DNA from: Syntrophomonas palmitatica JCM 14374
GTDB taxonomy: Bacteria; Bacillota; Syntrophomonadia; Syntrophomonadales; Syntrophomonadaceae
DNA length: 64,000 bases
Direction: 5' to 3'
NCBI RefSeq assembly: GCF_001311885.1
Contig: NZ_BBCE01000010.1
Span: 1-64,000, forward strand
Shown here: positions 43,265-52,449 of the stretch, piece by piece
Layout of the letters: the number at the start of each line of letters is the position of its first letter
Numbering within the stretch: position 1 is the stretch's first letter
Notes under the pieces: generated by a model
The model's input: only the letters and a program-made list of their open reading frames with translations
Told to the model about the DNA's origin: nothing
Database searches by the model: none
Position numbers and translations under genes: made by a program

Positions 43265-44973
43265 TTATTTTCCGCTCAAGAATTGCAGCAGGCAGAGTAT
43301 TTTATAAAAAAGCGTATCTGCGTAGCCTTTATAGAATCTGGTTTCACGTTTATTCTCCAGATGAAGAGTGAAGTCCTCTTTTAGTTGGCGGTTTATAAAA
43401 GGGTATTCCTGCAGGAGTTTGCAGCCGATATTTGCCTGGCTTGCAGGGTGCGCCACCAGGCAAGTTGTTCTTCGGGCAAGGAAAAGTCGGCAGGCCCGGT
43501 TTCCAGTTCCAGGCCTGCATGAGCCAAATCCAGAACAATATTCACCACTTCTCCATATCCAATAGCTTCAGACCCTGTGCTTAGAACGATTTCCTGTCCC
43601 ATGAATTTCTCAATGGTGACGAGCGGTTCTTCCTCAGCTATTTCATAAACGCGGCAATAAAAACCCTGATTATCGACTGCCAGGTTAAAGGAGGAATTGA
43701 CCGGAAACGAAAATATCCGGTATTTGCCCCCGGTGTCAAGTTCCAGGTTAGCCAGGTCGAAAGGAATTTTGAATAACGTGCTGCCCGTATCCGGAGAATA
43801 GTTTTCAATGTAGAAATCGAACGGGTATATGGTTTTTATAAGAGGCTTTTCAGCCTTATCCAGTTCCATCCACGCACAAAGACCTTGTACCACATGGAAT
43901 TCGCCGCCTTCCCAGGGGGTAATTACCTTGACCCCGGGACACAAGTTGGATACCATTTCTTTTACACCATGCGTCTGCGAAGCACCGCCCAGCAAGAAGA
44001 CATTATCCAGTTTCCAGCCATGTTCATCAAAAAGGCCCAGCGATTCAGCCCGTGCTGTGACAGATTGCTTAAAATAATGTTCCAGCCTGTGGTAAATATT
44101 TTGCAGCTGGCGTTCAAAAACCTCGTGATCGATTTCCAGAGCCAGGGAATGACCATTATAGAAATCTGCTATATTCTGGTAAGAAAACCCCTTTTGGCTG
44201 ACTTCTATTTTTATTTGCTCTGATATCTGCAAAAGGTGATTAAGATGAAATCTTTCTCTGGCCTCTAGGTTATTTTCGGTGTAATACGAAGGGGCTATTA
44301 TTTGTCCGCTCTGAATTTGCAGAGCTGGAAACAGAATATAGTGCAAAACCGCCCTGTCAATTTCTGAACCGGAAAAGGCATCGCTGCCCACCTGAAATTG
44401 AGTCTCCAAAAGCAGTTGCTGTCCATCCTGGGACAGACTTATAAAACTAAAGTCGGTAGTTCCTCCCCCGATGTCGATACTGAGCAGGTCGCCCGACAAA
44501 GGGCTGTGGAAATGCATATGATTATAACCGAGCAAAGCCGCCACCGGTTCGGGTATCAGATAAACCTTTTCTGCCCCCAGGCCGCTTTGGGCCGCCTCCT
44601 GCAGAATCCTGCGGGCTGTAAGGCCGAAATAGTTCGGAACTGATAAGGCTAATTCCGCAGGATGCCATCCTTTAGGTTCCAGATATTCACGTCTTATATA
44701 TGTGAAAAAGTGTGTCATAATATCCTGCAAGGAATATGGACCTAGATTCAGACGGGGGTTTCTTTTGAGCTGCAGTTTGAAAAATGGCAGGGTGATTGCG
44801 CCGGGTTCATTGATCCGCAGGGCGAGGTTTCCGAAATACAGTCTATTATTGCTGGGGAGATAGCTGACCACGCTGGGGATGCGCGTGTTCTTACCAGCCG
44901 GGTTTATCAATTCGCGGTCCTGCAAAAAACCTATTTTGGTAAAAGAAGTGCCGAAATCAATACCCAGTCGCAT
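43265..44973 (-). CDS. Hsp70/DnaK-like ATPase (frameshifted near the C-terminus)
   Basis: About 569 residues after correction. The actin-like ATPase fold has phosphate-1 GIDFGTSFTK (about residues 4-13), phosphate-2 SIDIGGGTTDFSF and an adenosine motif LLGGASQTHGVKEM. The C-terminal part is shorter and different from DnaK's peptide-binding domain, so this is a divergent Hsp70 (HSP70-class chaperone homologue). A missing A near 43445 cuts the raw frame; restoring it adds QANIGCKLLQEYPFINRQLKEDF and ends at 43265. ATG 44973 is preferred to TTG 44982. It follows the coiled-coil gene by five bases and has no DnaJ or GrpE partner nearby. Confidence 0.85.
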
Positions 44974-44978
44974 ATGCT

Positions 44979-46577
44979 TCAACCTTTCTCTGCGATTACC
45001 AGGAAAGGCATTTCTTCTATAACCTGATCTTCTACCCGGATTATGAACAGGTCGCCTTCTTCCTGCAATATCATGTGGTTTTTCTTGATATTAGGCGCGA
45101 TGCGGGTCTCGATGCGGTAACGATCCAGCAGCTGCAGATGTTCGGGGGGGAATTCCTGCCCCACTTGCAGGGGGATGCGGTCAACCTCAATATGGATATC
45201 CTTGTAGGCCCGCGCAAGGTTACGCGGAGCCAGGAGCCGCTCCAAATCTGATCTGATTGTTCCCAATAAGCCCAGATAGTTGTCCAGCATATTGATAAGC
45301 TGCAGCAATTTTTCCCGCACCCGTTTGGCATGCCGGTCCTTCTCGTTGAGGAGGCGAAGCTGATCCTGGGCAAAGAGCAATTCCAGCTCAACCCTTTGCA
45401 AACGTGATGCCAGGGGGGATATGGACTCCAGGGAAGGGTTGGCTATGGCCGCGGAAATTACAGGCAGGGCTTTATCCAGCAAAGACTGGGTTGTAGTGCT
45501 GAAGTAAGCAAAATCAGGCTCGCTGGCTTCAGAAAGCTGTAATAATGTCTTATCCATAATCTCAACACGTTCTTTTACCTGTTGGTGGAGGTTATTCAAT
45601 TCTCCCGCCTTGATTTTTGGCAGCATGGAAACATAGAAGAATATGCAGCCTTGCTGCCCGGGGACATAGAGGAGAATGCGATCGATTAAGCTCAGGCTGT
45701 GCTCCAGCCATATGGAAAATTCACGGGCGCCTTTTTCCGCCTCGTCATATTGACCATTTTTGATTTGCAGGGCCAGTAATTGGGTGTACAAAGATATACT
45801 GCGATGAATATTCCGTTCATAGTTGTCAATAACCGAACGCAGGCTGCGGTCAGTAAACACCTGTTTCTGTTTTTCCTGTATTTCCGCCAGGTTGCTTTCA
45901 GCCAGAGCGGCAAAATCCTGTTCCTTGGTTTCCATGCGGGTTAGAAGCCTGCGCTGGTATTCCAGATTCAAAAGCAGCCGGTTGCATGCGGAAGCTATTT
46001 CCGGGTCTTCAAGATTGATACTGGTTATAAAATTAATTACCGCCGGATCGATTGGTTCCGGGCCTGATAACAGGCTGCGCAGTTTGTCATCCCGCTCCAG
46101 TTCACTCAGATATTGAGTTATAGCATAGAGCGAACTCAGGCTGTCCCGCATTCTCTTCAAAGTATACAGGAGTTCTGTCGCGTAATGATCCTGGTCACGC
46201 ATAACCGCCAAAAGTTCTTTATTGGTGTCTTCGCGGCTTTGCTGCAAATGGCTGGTGATATTCTTTACCTGGTTATATAACTGAGTGTAACGCTTTAAAC
46301 TGGCCAGTATATCACGGTAAAGTATTTCTTCCTGATGACTTATTTTCATTAATCGTGTAAAAATATCTTGGATTTCCGTTTTGTATTGGGGAAAGAATTT
46401 TTGGTGAAAGCTGCGGTAATAATAACTGTTGATTTCCAGCAAGTAATGATCCAGGTCTGCGATAGACTCACTATTGCTATGCTGTTTTTGACTTATGCTG
46501 CTTATTTCCAGGTAAAGATGTTCTAGCATTGCCTCAAGTTGTTCATTTATTTTTTCCAGGTTGATTTCCGCTTTCAT
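44979..46577 (-). CDS. Coiled-coil protein of unknown function, partner of the Hsp70-like gene
   Basis: 532 residues, almost entirely helical and rich in heptad-like Leu and charged residues (KINEQLEAMLEHLYLEISSISQ; LQQSREDTNKELLAVM). No membrane segment or known domain is seen. The C-terminal 80 residues turn to mixed strand and may be a small globular domain (DLFIIRVEDQVIEEMPFLVIAEKG). It starts two bases after the stop of the upstream gene and ends five bases before the Hsp70-like start, so the three are almost surely one transcript. It may be a structural or nucleotide-exchange-like partner; no function assigned. Confidence 0.7.
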   Translation of the reverse strand: MKAEINLEKINEQLEAMLEHLYLEISSISQKQHSNSESIADLDHYLLEINSYYYRSFHQKFFPQYKTEIQDIFTRLMKISHQEEILYRDILASLKRYTQLYNQVKNITSHLQQSREDTNKELLAVMRDQDHYATELLYTLKRMRDSLSSLYAITQYLSELERDDKLRSLLSGPEPIDPAVINFITSINLEDPEIASACNRLLLNLEYQRRLLTRMETKEQDFAALAESNLAEIQEKQKQVFTDRSLRSVIDNYERNIHRSISLYTQLLALQIKNGQYDEAEKGAREFSIWLEHSLSLIDRILLYVPGQQGCIFFYVSMLPKIKAGELNNLHQQVKERVEIMDKTLLQLSEASEPDFAYFSTTTQSLLDKALPVISAAIANPSLESISPLASRLQRVELELLFAQDQLRLLNEKDRHAKRVREKLLQLINMLDNYLGLLGTIRSDLERLLAPRNLARAYKDIHIEVDRIPLQVGQEFPPEHLQLLDRYRIETRIAPNIKKNHMILQEEGDLFIIRVEDQVIEEMPFLVIAEKG

Positions 46578-46579
46578 AA

Positions 46580-48039
46580 CTAAACCCCCATATATTTGGC
46601 CTTAACAAGGCTGCGCCTGATTTCTTCTCCCTTTTTACGGAATAATTCAGGTCGTTTAGCTAATTCATCCTGCAGCTTGTCTTCAGAATAGACCTGCATC
46701 ATCTCTATAATTCGATGGGCTTCCTGGCGGCAGGCGTCATCTGCCATAGGGCCAAGTTGTTTAACAATACCTTCATTAATGAAAAGCGGCGATGGTATCC
46801 ATTTCCACAGCTGCAGATATCCGGCCAGGAGTTCTTTTGCGGTTTCCGAATTTAATGGTGTGAGTCGGAGCAGATTGAGCGACCGGATGGTTTCCATAAT
46901 TACAAAGGCTTCGTGCGGCAGGGAGCTGATCTTCTGGTGATATAAATCGCTTAACTCCTTTAACCGGTCTTGATTTAATCCCTGGCTGGCTTCCGCAGCG
47001 GTCAGCAGCAGTGGTTCAGCCGGGCGATATTTATTGATACGCTGGCTTTTTGCGGATAGTTCATAGGCGGCTTTGTCAGTGGGATGGTTCTGACATAACG
47101 CAGTACTGGCATATAAGTCCAGATAACCTAGTGAGGCAACATCAGGACTCAAACGATCAAAATCGCGCAGGTAAATATCCCTGGCTCTGGCGGCGGCTTC
47201 CCAGGGGTAATACAATAAAGCGTAAAGGGGAATGGCAGCACGCAGAATACGCTGAAAATGCTTATATATCTTAATATCTTCCATAATATCTGCCAGGCGG
47301 GTTTTTTCCCGGTAGTCTTCATAACTATCCAGAAGAAATGCCAGACAGTCTTCTATCAACCCCGCTCTGAAGGTTATTTCGGCTGTTCCCAGCAAAAGTT
47401 CAAAACGGCGGGCATTATACGCATCGTGAAAGTTAATGGCGGAACTCTTTTCCAGTAATACTATAGCCTGCCGCAATAACAATGCTTTATCGCCAAAAAT
47501 ACCGCTGTCGGCCAGACTCCTGGACTGACCAAAGTCACCGTAGCGTTTGCTGGCTTGTAATGATTGGAGGTTTTGCTGCCGCGATTTAAGCAGTTTTCTT
47601 AAGGCAGGGTTAGCGGTTTTGGGCAGTAGATATTCGCAGCTATCTATCTTAAGTATATTTACTATATGGGAGAAATCTTCATAAAATTCTTCGCGGTACA
47701 GGGCAATCAAATACTGCAATTGTCTGGGGGCGGCCTCTACCCTATCAATATGCCAAGCAAAAAGGCCAGGAATTCACGATTTACCCATGCCGGGGCCTGG
47801 CTGAGCCAGTTTAGAACCGGGGAGAGATGAAGGTGATTGAACAACAGGGTGAAAAAATCATTTTTCTGGGTCCAGAAATAGGAACGAAAAAGAAAGTTTA
47901 TATCGTCATCGCCGTTAAGGGATAATGATGCTGCTGGCCATTCTCTCATAGAATGGCGCAGGTCGAGTTCCTGTTTCCACATCAGGAAAAGATCATCCTG
48001 TTTTTCTAATGCCTTAACCTGCTCAAGAATCTCCTGCAC
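46580..48039 (-). CDS. Helical-repeat protein of unknown function (frameshifted)
   Basis: About 486 residues when two adjacent frames are joined. The first (47737-48039) ends GILIG; one missing G at about 47737 lets it run on through VEAAPRQLQYLIALYREEF into the second frame. The body looks like a helical-repeat (TPR-like) scaffold: FELLLGTAEITFRAGLIEDC, AYELSAKSQRINKYRPAEPLLLTAAEAS. No family is recognised. GTG 48039 follows gaaggttggg. It is the second gene of the cluster read from 48885 and sits between the small unknown gene and the coiled-coil gene. Confidence 0.65.
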
Positions 48040-48147
48040 GATTGTCCCAACCTTCGATGATTAATCTTTCAAATAATTAATTATTCCTGTGTAACCCCCC
48101 AGGCCATAAGCGACCACCATTTGCAAAAAGAAAGCAACTGCAAAAAC

Positions 48148-48185
48148 AACCTGAAAACCTGTGATAATGTGTGTTAATTTGTGGC
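48148..48185 (+). repeat. Dispersed degenerate aatctgtgg motif, copy
   Basis: ctgtgataatgtgtgttaatttgtgg lies between the first two genes of the Hsp70-like cluster. It is the clearest single copy after the one near 41550. Confidence 0.5.
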
Positions 48186-48186
48186 A

Positions 48187-48885
48187 CTAACTAATAATAT
48201 CGTAAAACGCCAGGTTTAACAAACGGCAGGCATTATGTGCCCGGTCTGAATTCGATTCACTGAGATATATATAGTAATAAATAGATTTTTCTTTATTAGA
48301 GAAAATGCCCTGCAAACGATCGGGGGCCGAATATTCTATTCTATCGGCTTTGGCCTTGCCTCGAGCCAGGTAACGGAAAGTTTGCAGGCGGGTAACAAAT
48401 TCGTAACGTGCCAGGCGGTCAAAATGGGCTTTTAAACCGATTTCCTTATAGGGATTCCCGTCCTCGAATATATAAACCGGTGGGTTTTGCCGGGCTTGAG
48501 GTAAGGCGGCGGTCTGGTCCGCCCCAAAAGGCAATGATGACAGGAGGTTTTTCCACAGCGAAAATTCCCGAGGGTCCTGGCTTAAATAAAATAAATATGG
48601 ATGATAGGGGGCCGGAAACCTCTCTACAGCAAAAGGCTTTTGCATTAAAACCGGTATTAAGTCGGGCTGAGCAAGCAGCAGATTGATCAGCTCGTCCCAG
48701 CCGTATAAAAAACGAGGCAAATAAGTGCTGTACTCTTCCCAAATAGTCTGCGCATAACGCTGCTGGAAAATAACATAGGATTCAAATGATTCCATACGCA
48801 GTTTATCAATATATGACATCAATTGCTGGTATTGGTGCTCATTTAGTTCTTCATGTCGGTCGAGTTTCTTTAAAATCGAGCGCAT
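48187..48885 (-). CDS. Protein of unknown function, first gene of the Hsp70-like cluster
   Basis: 232 residues, no known family recognised. Mostly helical, with many aromatic residues (YAQTIWEEYSTYLPRFLYGWDELINLL; YLFYLSQDPREFSLWKNLL). No signal peptide. ATG 48885 follows gtggtgggatcgag. It is separated from the next gene by 147 bases that hold the dispersed atctgtg-type motif at 48148-48185. Being first in line, it may be a regulator or substrate of the Hsp70-like protein, which is inference. Confidence 0.55.
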   Translation of the reverse strand: MRSILKKLDRHEELNEHQYQQLMSYIDKLRMESFESYVIFQQRYAQTIWEEYSTYLPRFLYGWDELINLLLAQPDLIPVLMQKPFAVERFPAPYHPYLFYLSQDPREFSLWKNLLSSLPFGADQTAALPQARQNPPVYIFEDGNPYKEIGLKAHFDRLARYEFVTRLQTFRYLARGKAKADRIEYSAPDRLQGIFSNKEKSIYYYIYLSESNSDRAHNACRLLNLAFYDIIS

Positions 48886-48947
48886 CTCGATCCCACCACT
48901 GTTTTTACTATATTGTAACTCAAAAACCGGGCTCTAAGAAGCCAGGA

Positions 48948-49148
48948 TTAAGAACCGTCAGGTGTTTTAATATCAAAAATTATTTCATCTTCCAGATGAA
49001 CAAAATCAACGATAACACCATCTTCTAATAAAATGCTGATGCTGTTTTCTGTACAACTTAAAATGCGTTTTACGGTTTTACCTTCGAGGTAGTTCTTCAG
49101 CATATGGAAATCATCCTTTAGCCAGGAAGAAACGTGAGTTGACAACAT
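48948..49148 (-). CDS. Small protein of unknown function
   Basis: 66 residues from ATG 49148, chosen because aagaggtga sits eight bases upstream; the frame is open further to 49169 but that ATG lies in the Shine-Dalgarno region. It contains a C-terminal mixed-strand patch (ISILLEDGVIVDFVHLEDEIIFDI). No family recognised. It is transcribed leftwards toward the Hsp70-like cluster, 62 bases away. Confidence 0.55.
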   Translation of the reverse strand: MLSTHVSSWLKDDFHMLKNYLEGKTVKRILSCTENSISILLEDGVIVDFVHLEDEIIFDIKTPDGS

Positions 49149-49274
49149 GACTGTTTCACCTCTTGACATAGTATATAGATTTTTGGCTGTTCAGGTTACA
49201 CATATATAAATTAAAGCCTTTATGATACAGCCATGGCAGATATGTTAAAATTACTTAAAAGGGGGGAGAGAGGC

Positions 49275-49661
49275 TTGCAGGTCAAGGATATTATGATTAC
49301 CAGAGTTATTACTGTAAATAATCGTAAATCCATTGCTGATGCTTTGGCTATTATGAACGATATGAACATTCGCAGGCTGCCGGTTATGGAAGGAAACCGC
49401 CTGGTGGGAATGATAGTGCAGCATGATATAGAAAAAGCCATGCATCGTCCGGGTATTATTCCTGAAACGCCAGTGGAGTGGATTATGAGCAAGAGGCCTG
49501 TGGCTGTCGCGCCTGAAGACGACATAATTAGAGCTGCCGAACTATTGATAACGCATAAAATCAGCGGTCTGCCGGTGTTGGATAACGGGGAACTGGTGGG
49601 AATTATTAGCGAAATTGATATTTTAAAATTATTTATAGAGACCTTTGCGCATAAAAACTGA
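49275..49661 (+). CDS. Tandem CBS-domain protein
   Basis: About 128 residues with two CBS domains: IMITRVITVNNRKSIADALAIMNDMNIRRLPVME and WIMSKRPVAVAPEDDIIRAAELLITHKISGLPVLDNGELVGIISEIDIL. Such stand-alone pairs bind adenine nucleotides and regulate partners. TTG 49275 is preferred because ggggggagaga lies just upstream and the family starts near the VKDIM sequence; the frame is open from ATG 49233. No partner is evident: the next genes concern cell wall and membrane. Confidence 0.85.
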   Translation: MQVKDIMITRVITVNNRKSIADALAIMNDMNIRRLPVMEGNRLVGMIVQHDIEKAMHRPGIIPETPVEWIMSKRPVAVAPEDDIIRAAELLITHKISGLPVLDNGELVGIISEIDILKLFIETFAHKN

Positions 49662-49751
49662 TTTATATTCCGTATAATAGGAATTGGGAATCACAGGGAA
49701 CATAGATATCCCTGTGATTTTTGCTAATCGCTTAAGCAGGGGATCTTGTTA

Positions 49752-50366
49752 ATGAAGGAAAAAAATCAGGATATTATATGCATATGGATTTTCCCGGTTT
49801 TAAGCCTCTTGTTAACTGTGGGAATTATCTGGTCTAATCCGCAATCATTCTGTGAAGGCAGTGCGGGAAGACTATATATGCAAAATGCAATACAGGGCAA
49901 AATCGGGTACGGATGTGCAGGTTATTACGGCAACCCGATTAACTTCAGCGGTCTTGAGCCGGGAGATCTGATACTGGGATCATATCCGGATTGTGCTTAC
50001 GGGGAATATTCTCATGCTGGCCTGTACCTGGGCAATGGAAAAGTCTTGGAAGGCTTTGTGGATTTAGGGGTAAATATTCAAGACATTGAGCATTACCGTC
50101 AATACCAGAAAATATGCCTGCTGCATATAAAAGCAGATAAAAAAATCAAAAATCAAGCCGTAGAATCCGCCCAAAAATATGAGGGAGCTCTCTTTTATCC
50201 TCTGGCCTTTAAACCCGGTGATCGCATATTTAACTGCACTAAAATTATGTGGCTGGCTTATATGCAGCAGGGCATCGACCTTGCGCCTGATGCAAAGTTA
50301 TGGATAAGTCCGGATGATTTTAAACGCAGCCCGTATGCGAGTGTTATTGGTGAGGGGGAAATATGA
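49752..50366 (+). CDS. Membrane-anchored papain-like amidohydrolase (YiiX/NlpC-P60 type)
   Basis: 204 residues from ATG 49752 (ORF open from TTG 49746), with ggatcttgtta upstream. An N-terminal membrane anchor (IWIFPVLSLLLTVGIIW) is followed by a permuted papain-like domain: GDLILGSY, YSHAGLYLGNGKVLEG (His) and FNCTKIMWLAYMQQG (Cys). Such proteins cleave peptide or lipid-amide bonds at the cell surface or membrane, commonly in murein. It overlaps the next gene by ATGA and likely forms a two-gene unit. Substrate is not visible. Confidence 0.7.
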   Translation: MKEKNQDIICIWIFPVLSLLLTVGIIWSNPQSFCEGSAGRLYMQNAIQGKIGYGCAGYYGNPINFSGLEPGDLILGSYPDCAYGEYSHAGLYLGNGKVLEGFVDLGVNIQDIEHYRQYQKICLLHIKADKKIKNQAVESAQKYEGALFYPLAFKPGDRIFNCTKIMWLAYMQQGIDLAPDAKLWISPDDFKRSPYASVIGEGEI

Positions 50367-50833
50367 AGGCAAAAAGATTAATTATTCGCTTGTATTTCAT
50401 TCATCTGTTTGCAGGCCTTGCCATTGCCTTGAGTATGTATTTTGCAGGTTTTGATATAGTCCTAAGCCTGGTATATGTGATAATTACCGTCAGAGAGGTT
50501 TTAACAAAACTAAAATTTGCCGCAAAGGTTAAAGCAATTATATTATGGCAGCTGCCGGGAATTATATCCAGTATAGCTAGTGTGGCTGCTGTGGGGGGAT
50601 GGGGACAGGCAAATTACGCCTTTTTCATTTTGGAGTTCTTTTATACTCCGCTCTTACCTTTATTAACAGTCCTTACAAATTATTCTTTTGCCAGCCTGCC
50701 TCTATATTATTATTTGCTTCTGAGCATGCCATTTTTGCTGAGCGCGTTTTATTGGACAGTAATTAAACTTCAGCACTTGATATATTGTATGCGGCAAAAT
50801 GCTGCTGACGCTTTGTCCAAACCAGGGAGGTAA
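50363..50833 (+). CDS. Four-segment membrane protein of unknown function
   Basis: 156 residues with about four hydrophobic segments (LYFIHLFAGLAIALSMYFAGF, FDIVLSLVYVIITVREV, ILWQLPGIISSIASVAAV, LYYYLLLSMPFLLSAFYW). It overlaps the amidohydrolase start-stop (ATGA), so the two are probably translated together. I recognise no family. It could anchor or help position the papain-like enzyme. Confidence 0.6.
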   Translation: MKAKRLIIRLYFIHLFAGLAIALSMYFAGFDIVLSLVYVIITVREVLTKLKFAAKVKAIILWQLPGIISSIASVAAVGGWGQANYAFFILEFFYTPLLPLLTVLTNYSFASLPLYYYLLLSMPFLLSAFYWTVIKLQHLIYCMRQNAADALSKPGR

Positions 50834-51116
50834 GTCGGGTTCAATCCCCAAAAAAAAGCCAGCGAAGCGGCTTGTTACGGAAGTATTATCGTTGCCGTAT
50901 TATATACGACGGTCAATTTCCGTAGACTAACCAGGATTTATTCTCGTTTGAGAGACCTGGTTTTGGCTCGTCTCGCTGACTCTAAGCATATTATTGCCCG
51001 AACATAATTTAGTATACTGGAAAATTATGCCTAACAGTTTTTTAAATACCATGCTAAAATCTTTGCCAGTAGGAACAAACTAAAAAAGAATCAAAAATAT
51101 TAGGAAACTTATATTT
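50834..51116. other. 280-base gap before the polysaccharide deacetylase gene
   Basis: No gene or clear terminator. A short hairpin candidate, aagccagcgaagcggctt, lies at about 50858-50876 after the upstream gene, but it lacks a T run. Confidence 0.4.
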
Positions 51117-51926
51117 ATGACTAATAAAATTAAGAGCTTTATAATTAAAATCCTAGTTATCGTGGTTCTTTTAATTTTTATATCACCGGTACTTATGCCT
51201 GAAATCGGGCTTTCATACAGTGGCATAGATCGTGATATTCAGGTTAGCGAGAAAGTAGTGGCGTTGACCTTTGATGATGGTCCTTATCCGCAGGTTACTC
51301 CGCAAATACTGGATGTATTGGATCAGTATCATGCCAGGGCCACTTTCTTTATGATCGGTGAACGCATGGAACAATACCCGGAAATGGTTAAGCAGGTTGC
51401 AAATAGAGGGCATGTAATTGCCAATCACACCTATAACCATCCCGATGATTTAAAGAAATTGAACAACAAACAGATGGAAAATGAACTTGATAAGACCGAA
51501 AGCGTAATATTGAGTCTTACCGGACAAAGTTTCTATCTGTTTCGGCCTCCGCGAGGAATATTGAATGAACGTCTGATAAAAGTGATAAATAATAAAAATT
51601 ATCAAATTGTCTTATGGGGAATATCTGCTGACCATCATGATGCCCCGACACCGGAAATGATGGCGGCGCGGGTTGTAAAACACGTCCATCCCGGCGAAGT
51701 CGTACTGCTTCATGACGGGCGTTTTCCGGGACGTATAAAGGATATTGAAGCTACACGTTTGATATTGCAGGAGCTTTCGGGTCAAGGTTATCGTTTTGTA
51801 ACTCTGCCGGAACTAATTCTAATGAATGAAAAAAACAAGGTCAAAGATAACAATAAAAATCCCCTGGAGAAACAGAAGCCTTTGTGGCACAATCTTCGCT
51901 ATGCCATGGCGCCCAGGTATGAATAA
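51117..51926 (+). CDS. Polysaccharide deacetylase (NodB-type)
   Basis: 269 residues. A short N-terminal membrane segment (IKILVIVVLLIFISPVL) is followed by the NodB catalytic core: VALTFDDGPYP (metal-binding Asp pair), FFMIGERME, VIANHTYNH (metal His), FRPPRG and the C-terminal VLLHDG. It deacetylates peptidoglycan or another polysaccharide at the cell surface; PdaA- and PgdA-like members are close. The C-terminal 30 residues are basic and low in complexity. ATG 51117 has no strong Shine-Dalgarno (ggaaactta). Confidence 0.9.
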   Translation: MTNKIKSFIIKILVIVVLLIFISPVLMPEIGLSYSGIDRDIQVSEKVVALTFDDGPYPQVTPQILDVLDQYHARATFFMIGERMEQYPEMVKQVANRGHVIANHTYNHPDDLKKLNNKQMENELDKTESVILSLTGQSFYLFRPPRGILNERLIKVINNKNYQIVLWGISADHHDAPTPEMMAARVVKHVHPGEVVLLHDGRFPGRIKDIEATRLILQELSGQGYRFVTLPELILMNEKNKVKDNNKNPLEKQKPLWHNLRYAMAPRYE

Positions 51927-51975
51927 AGTTCAATGAGGGGCAATCTGAATAAATAATAAGGGAGAGGATGTAAAT

Positions 51976-52449
51976 ATGCTGAAGATTTCTTTACCGGGCA
52001 GAGGGCAGACCCTCGAATTGGAAAATCTGCTGCTGGATCAAAACGGAACTATTACCTGTGACGGGGTATTATTGCCCGGGGTCAGCCAGCGGGTTAAAGC
52101 TTTAAGTGAAAAACTTAAAATATACTTGCTGACAGCCGATACGTTCGGATCAGCAGCCAAGATTGCGGAAGAATTGGAGATAGAATTGTTCAGGGTCAGT
52201 CCGGAACAAGGGGGAGAGGACAAGAGGGATTTTGTGCAGACCTTGGAACCAGCTAAGACGGCAGCTATAGGTAACGGCTATAATGATCATATGATGCTGG
52301 GTGAAGCCGCTTTGGGAATAGCTGTGCTTGGCAGAGAGGGATGTTCTACTCTGGCACTGAAGCGATCCGATATTGTGGTCAGCAATATTGAGGATGCCCT
52401 GGATCTATTATTAAACCCGCTGCGGATTGTAGCTACCTTGCGAGCTTAG
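51976..52449 (+). CDS. HAD-superfamily phosphatase-like protein (P-type-ATPase-like domain)
   Basis: 157 residues. A compact HAD fold: LLLDQNGTI (motif I, with Asn where most phosphatases have the second Asp, as the DKTGT loop of P-type ATPases also differs), LLTADTFG (motif II) and IGNGYNDHMML (motif IV, GDG-ND style). It resembles the soluble P-type ATPase-like HAD family; function is unclear. Its 3' end overlaps the convergent HD-GYP gene by 39 bases. The ATG at 51976 follows gggagaggatgtaaat. Confidence 0.8.
   Translation: MLKISLPGRGQTLELENLLLDQNGTITCDGVLLPGVSQRVKALSEKLKIYLLTADTFGSAAKIAEELEIELFRVSPEQGGEDKRDFVQTLEPAKTAAIGNGYNDHMMLGEAALGIAVLGREGCSTLALKRSDIVVSNIEDALDLLLNPLRIVATLRA

Noticed and set aside
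50834-50860. tRNA-like T-loop ggttcaatcccc
   Set aside because: It follows directly after a coding region and has no acceptor, D or anticodon stem around it.
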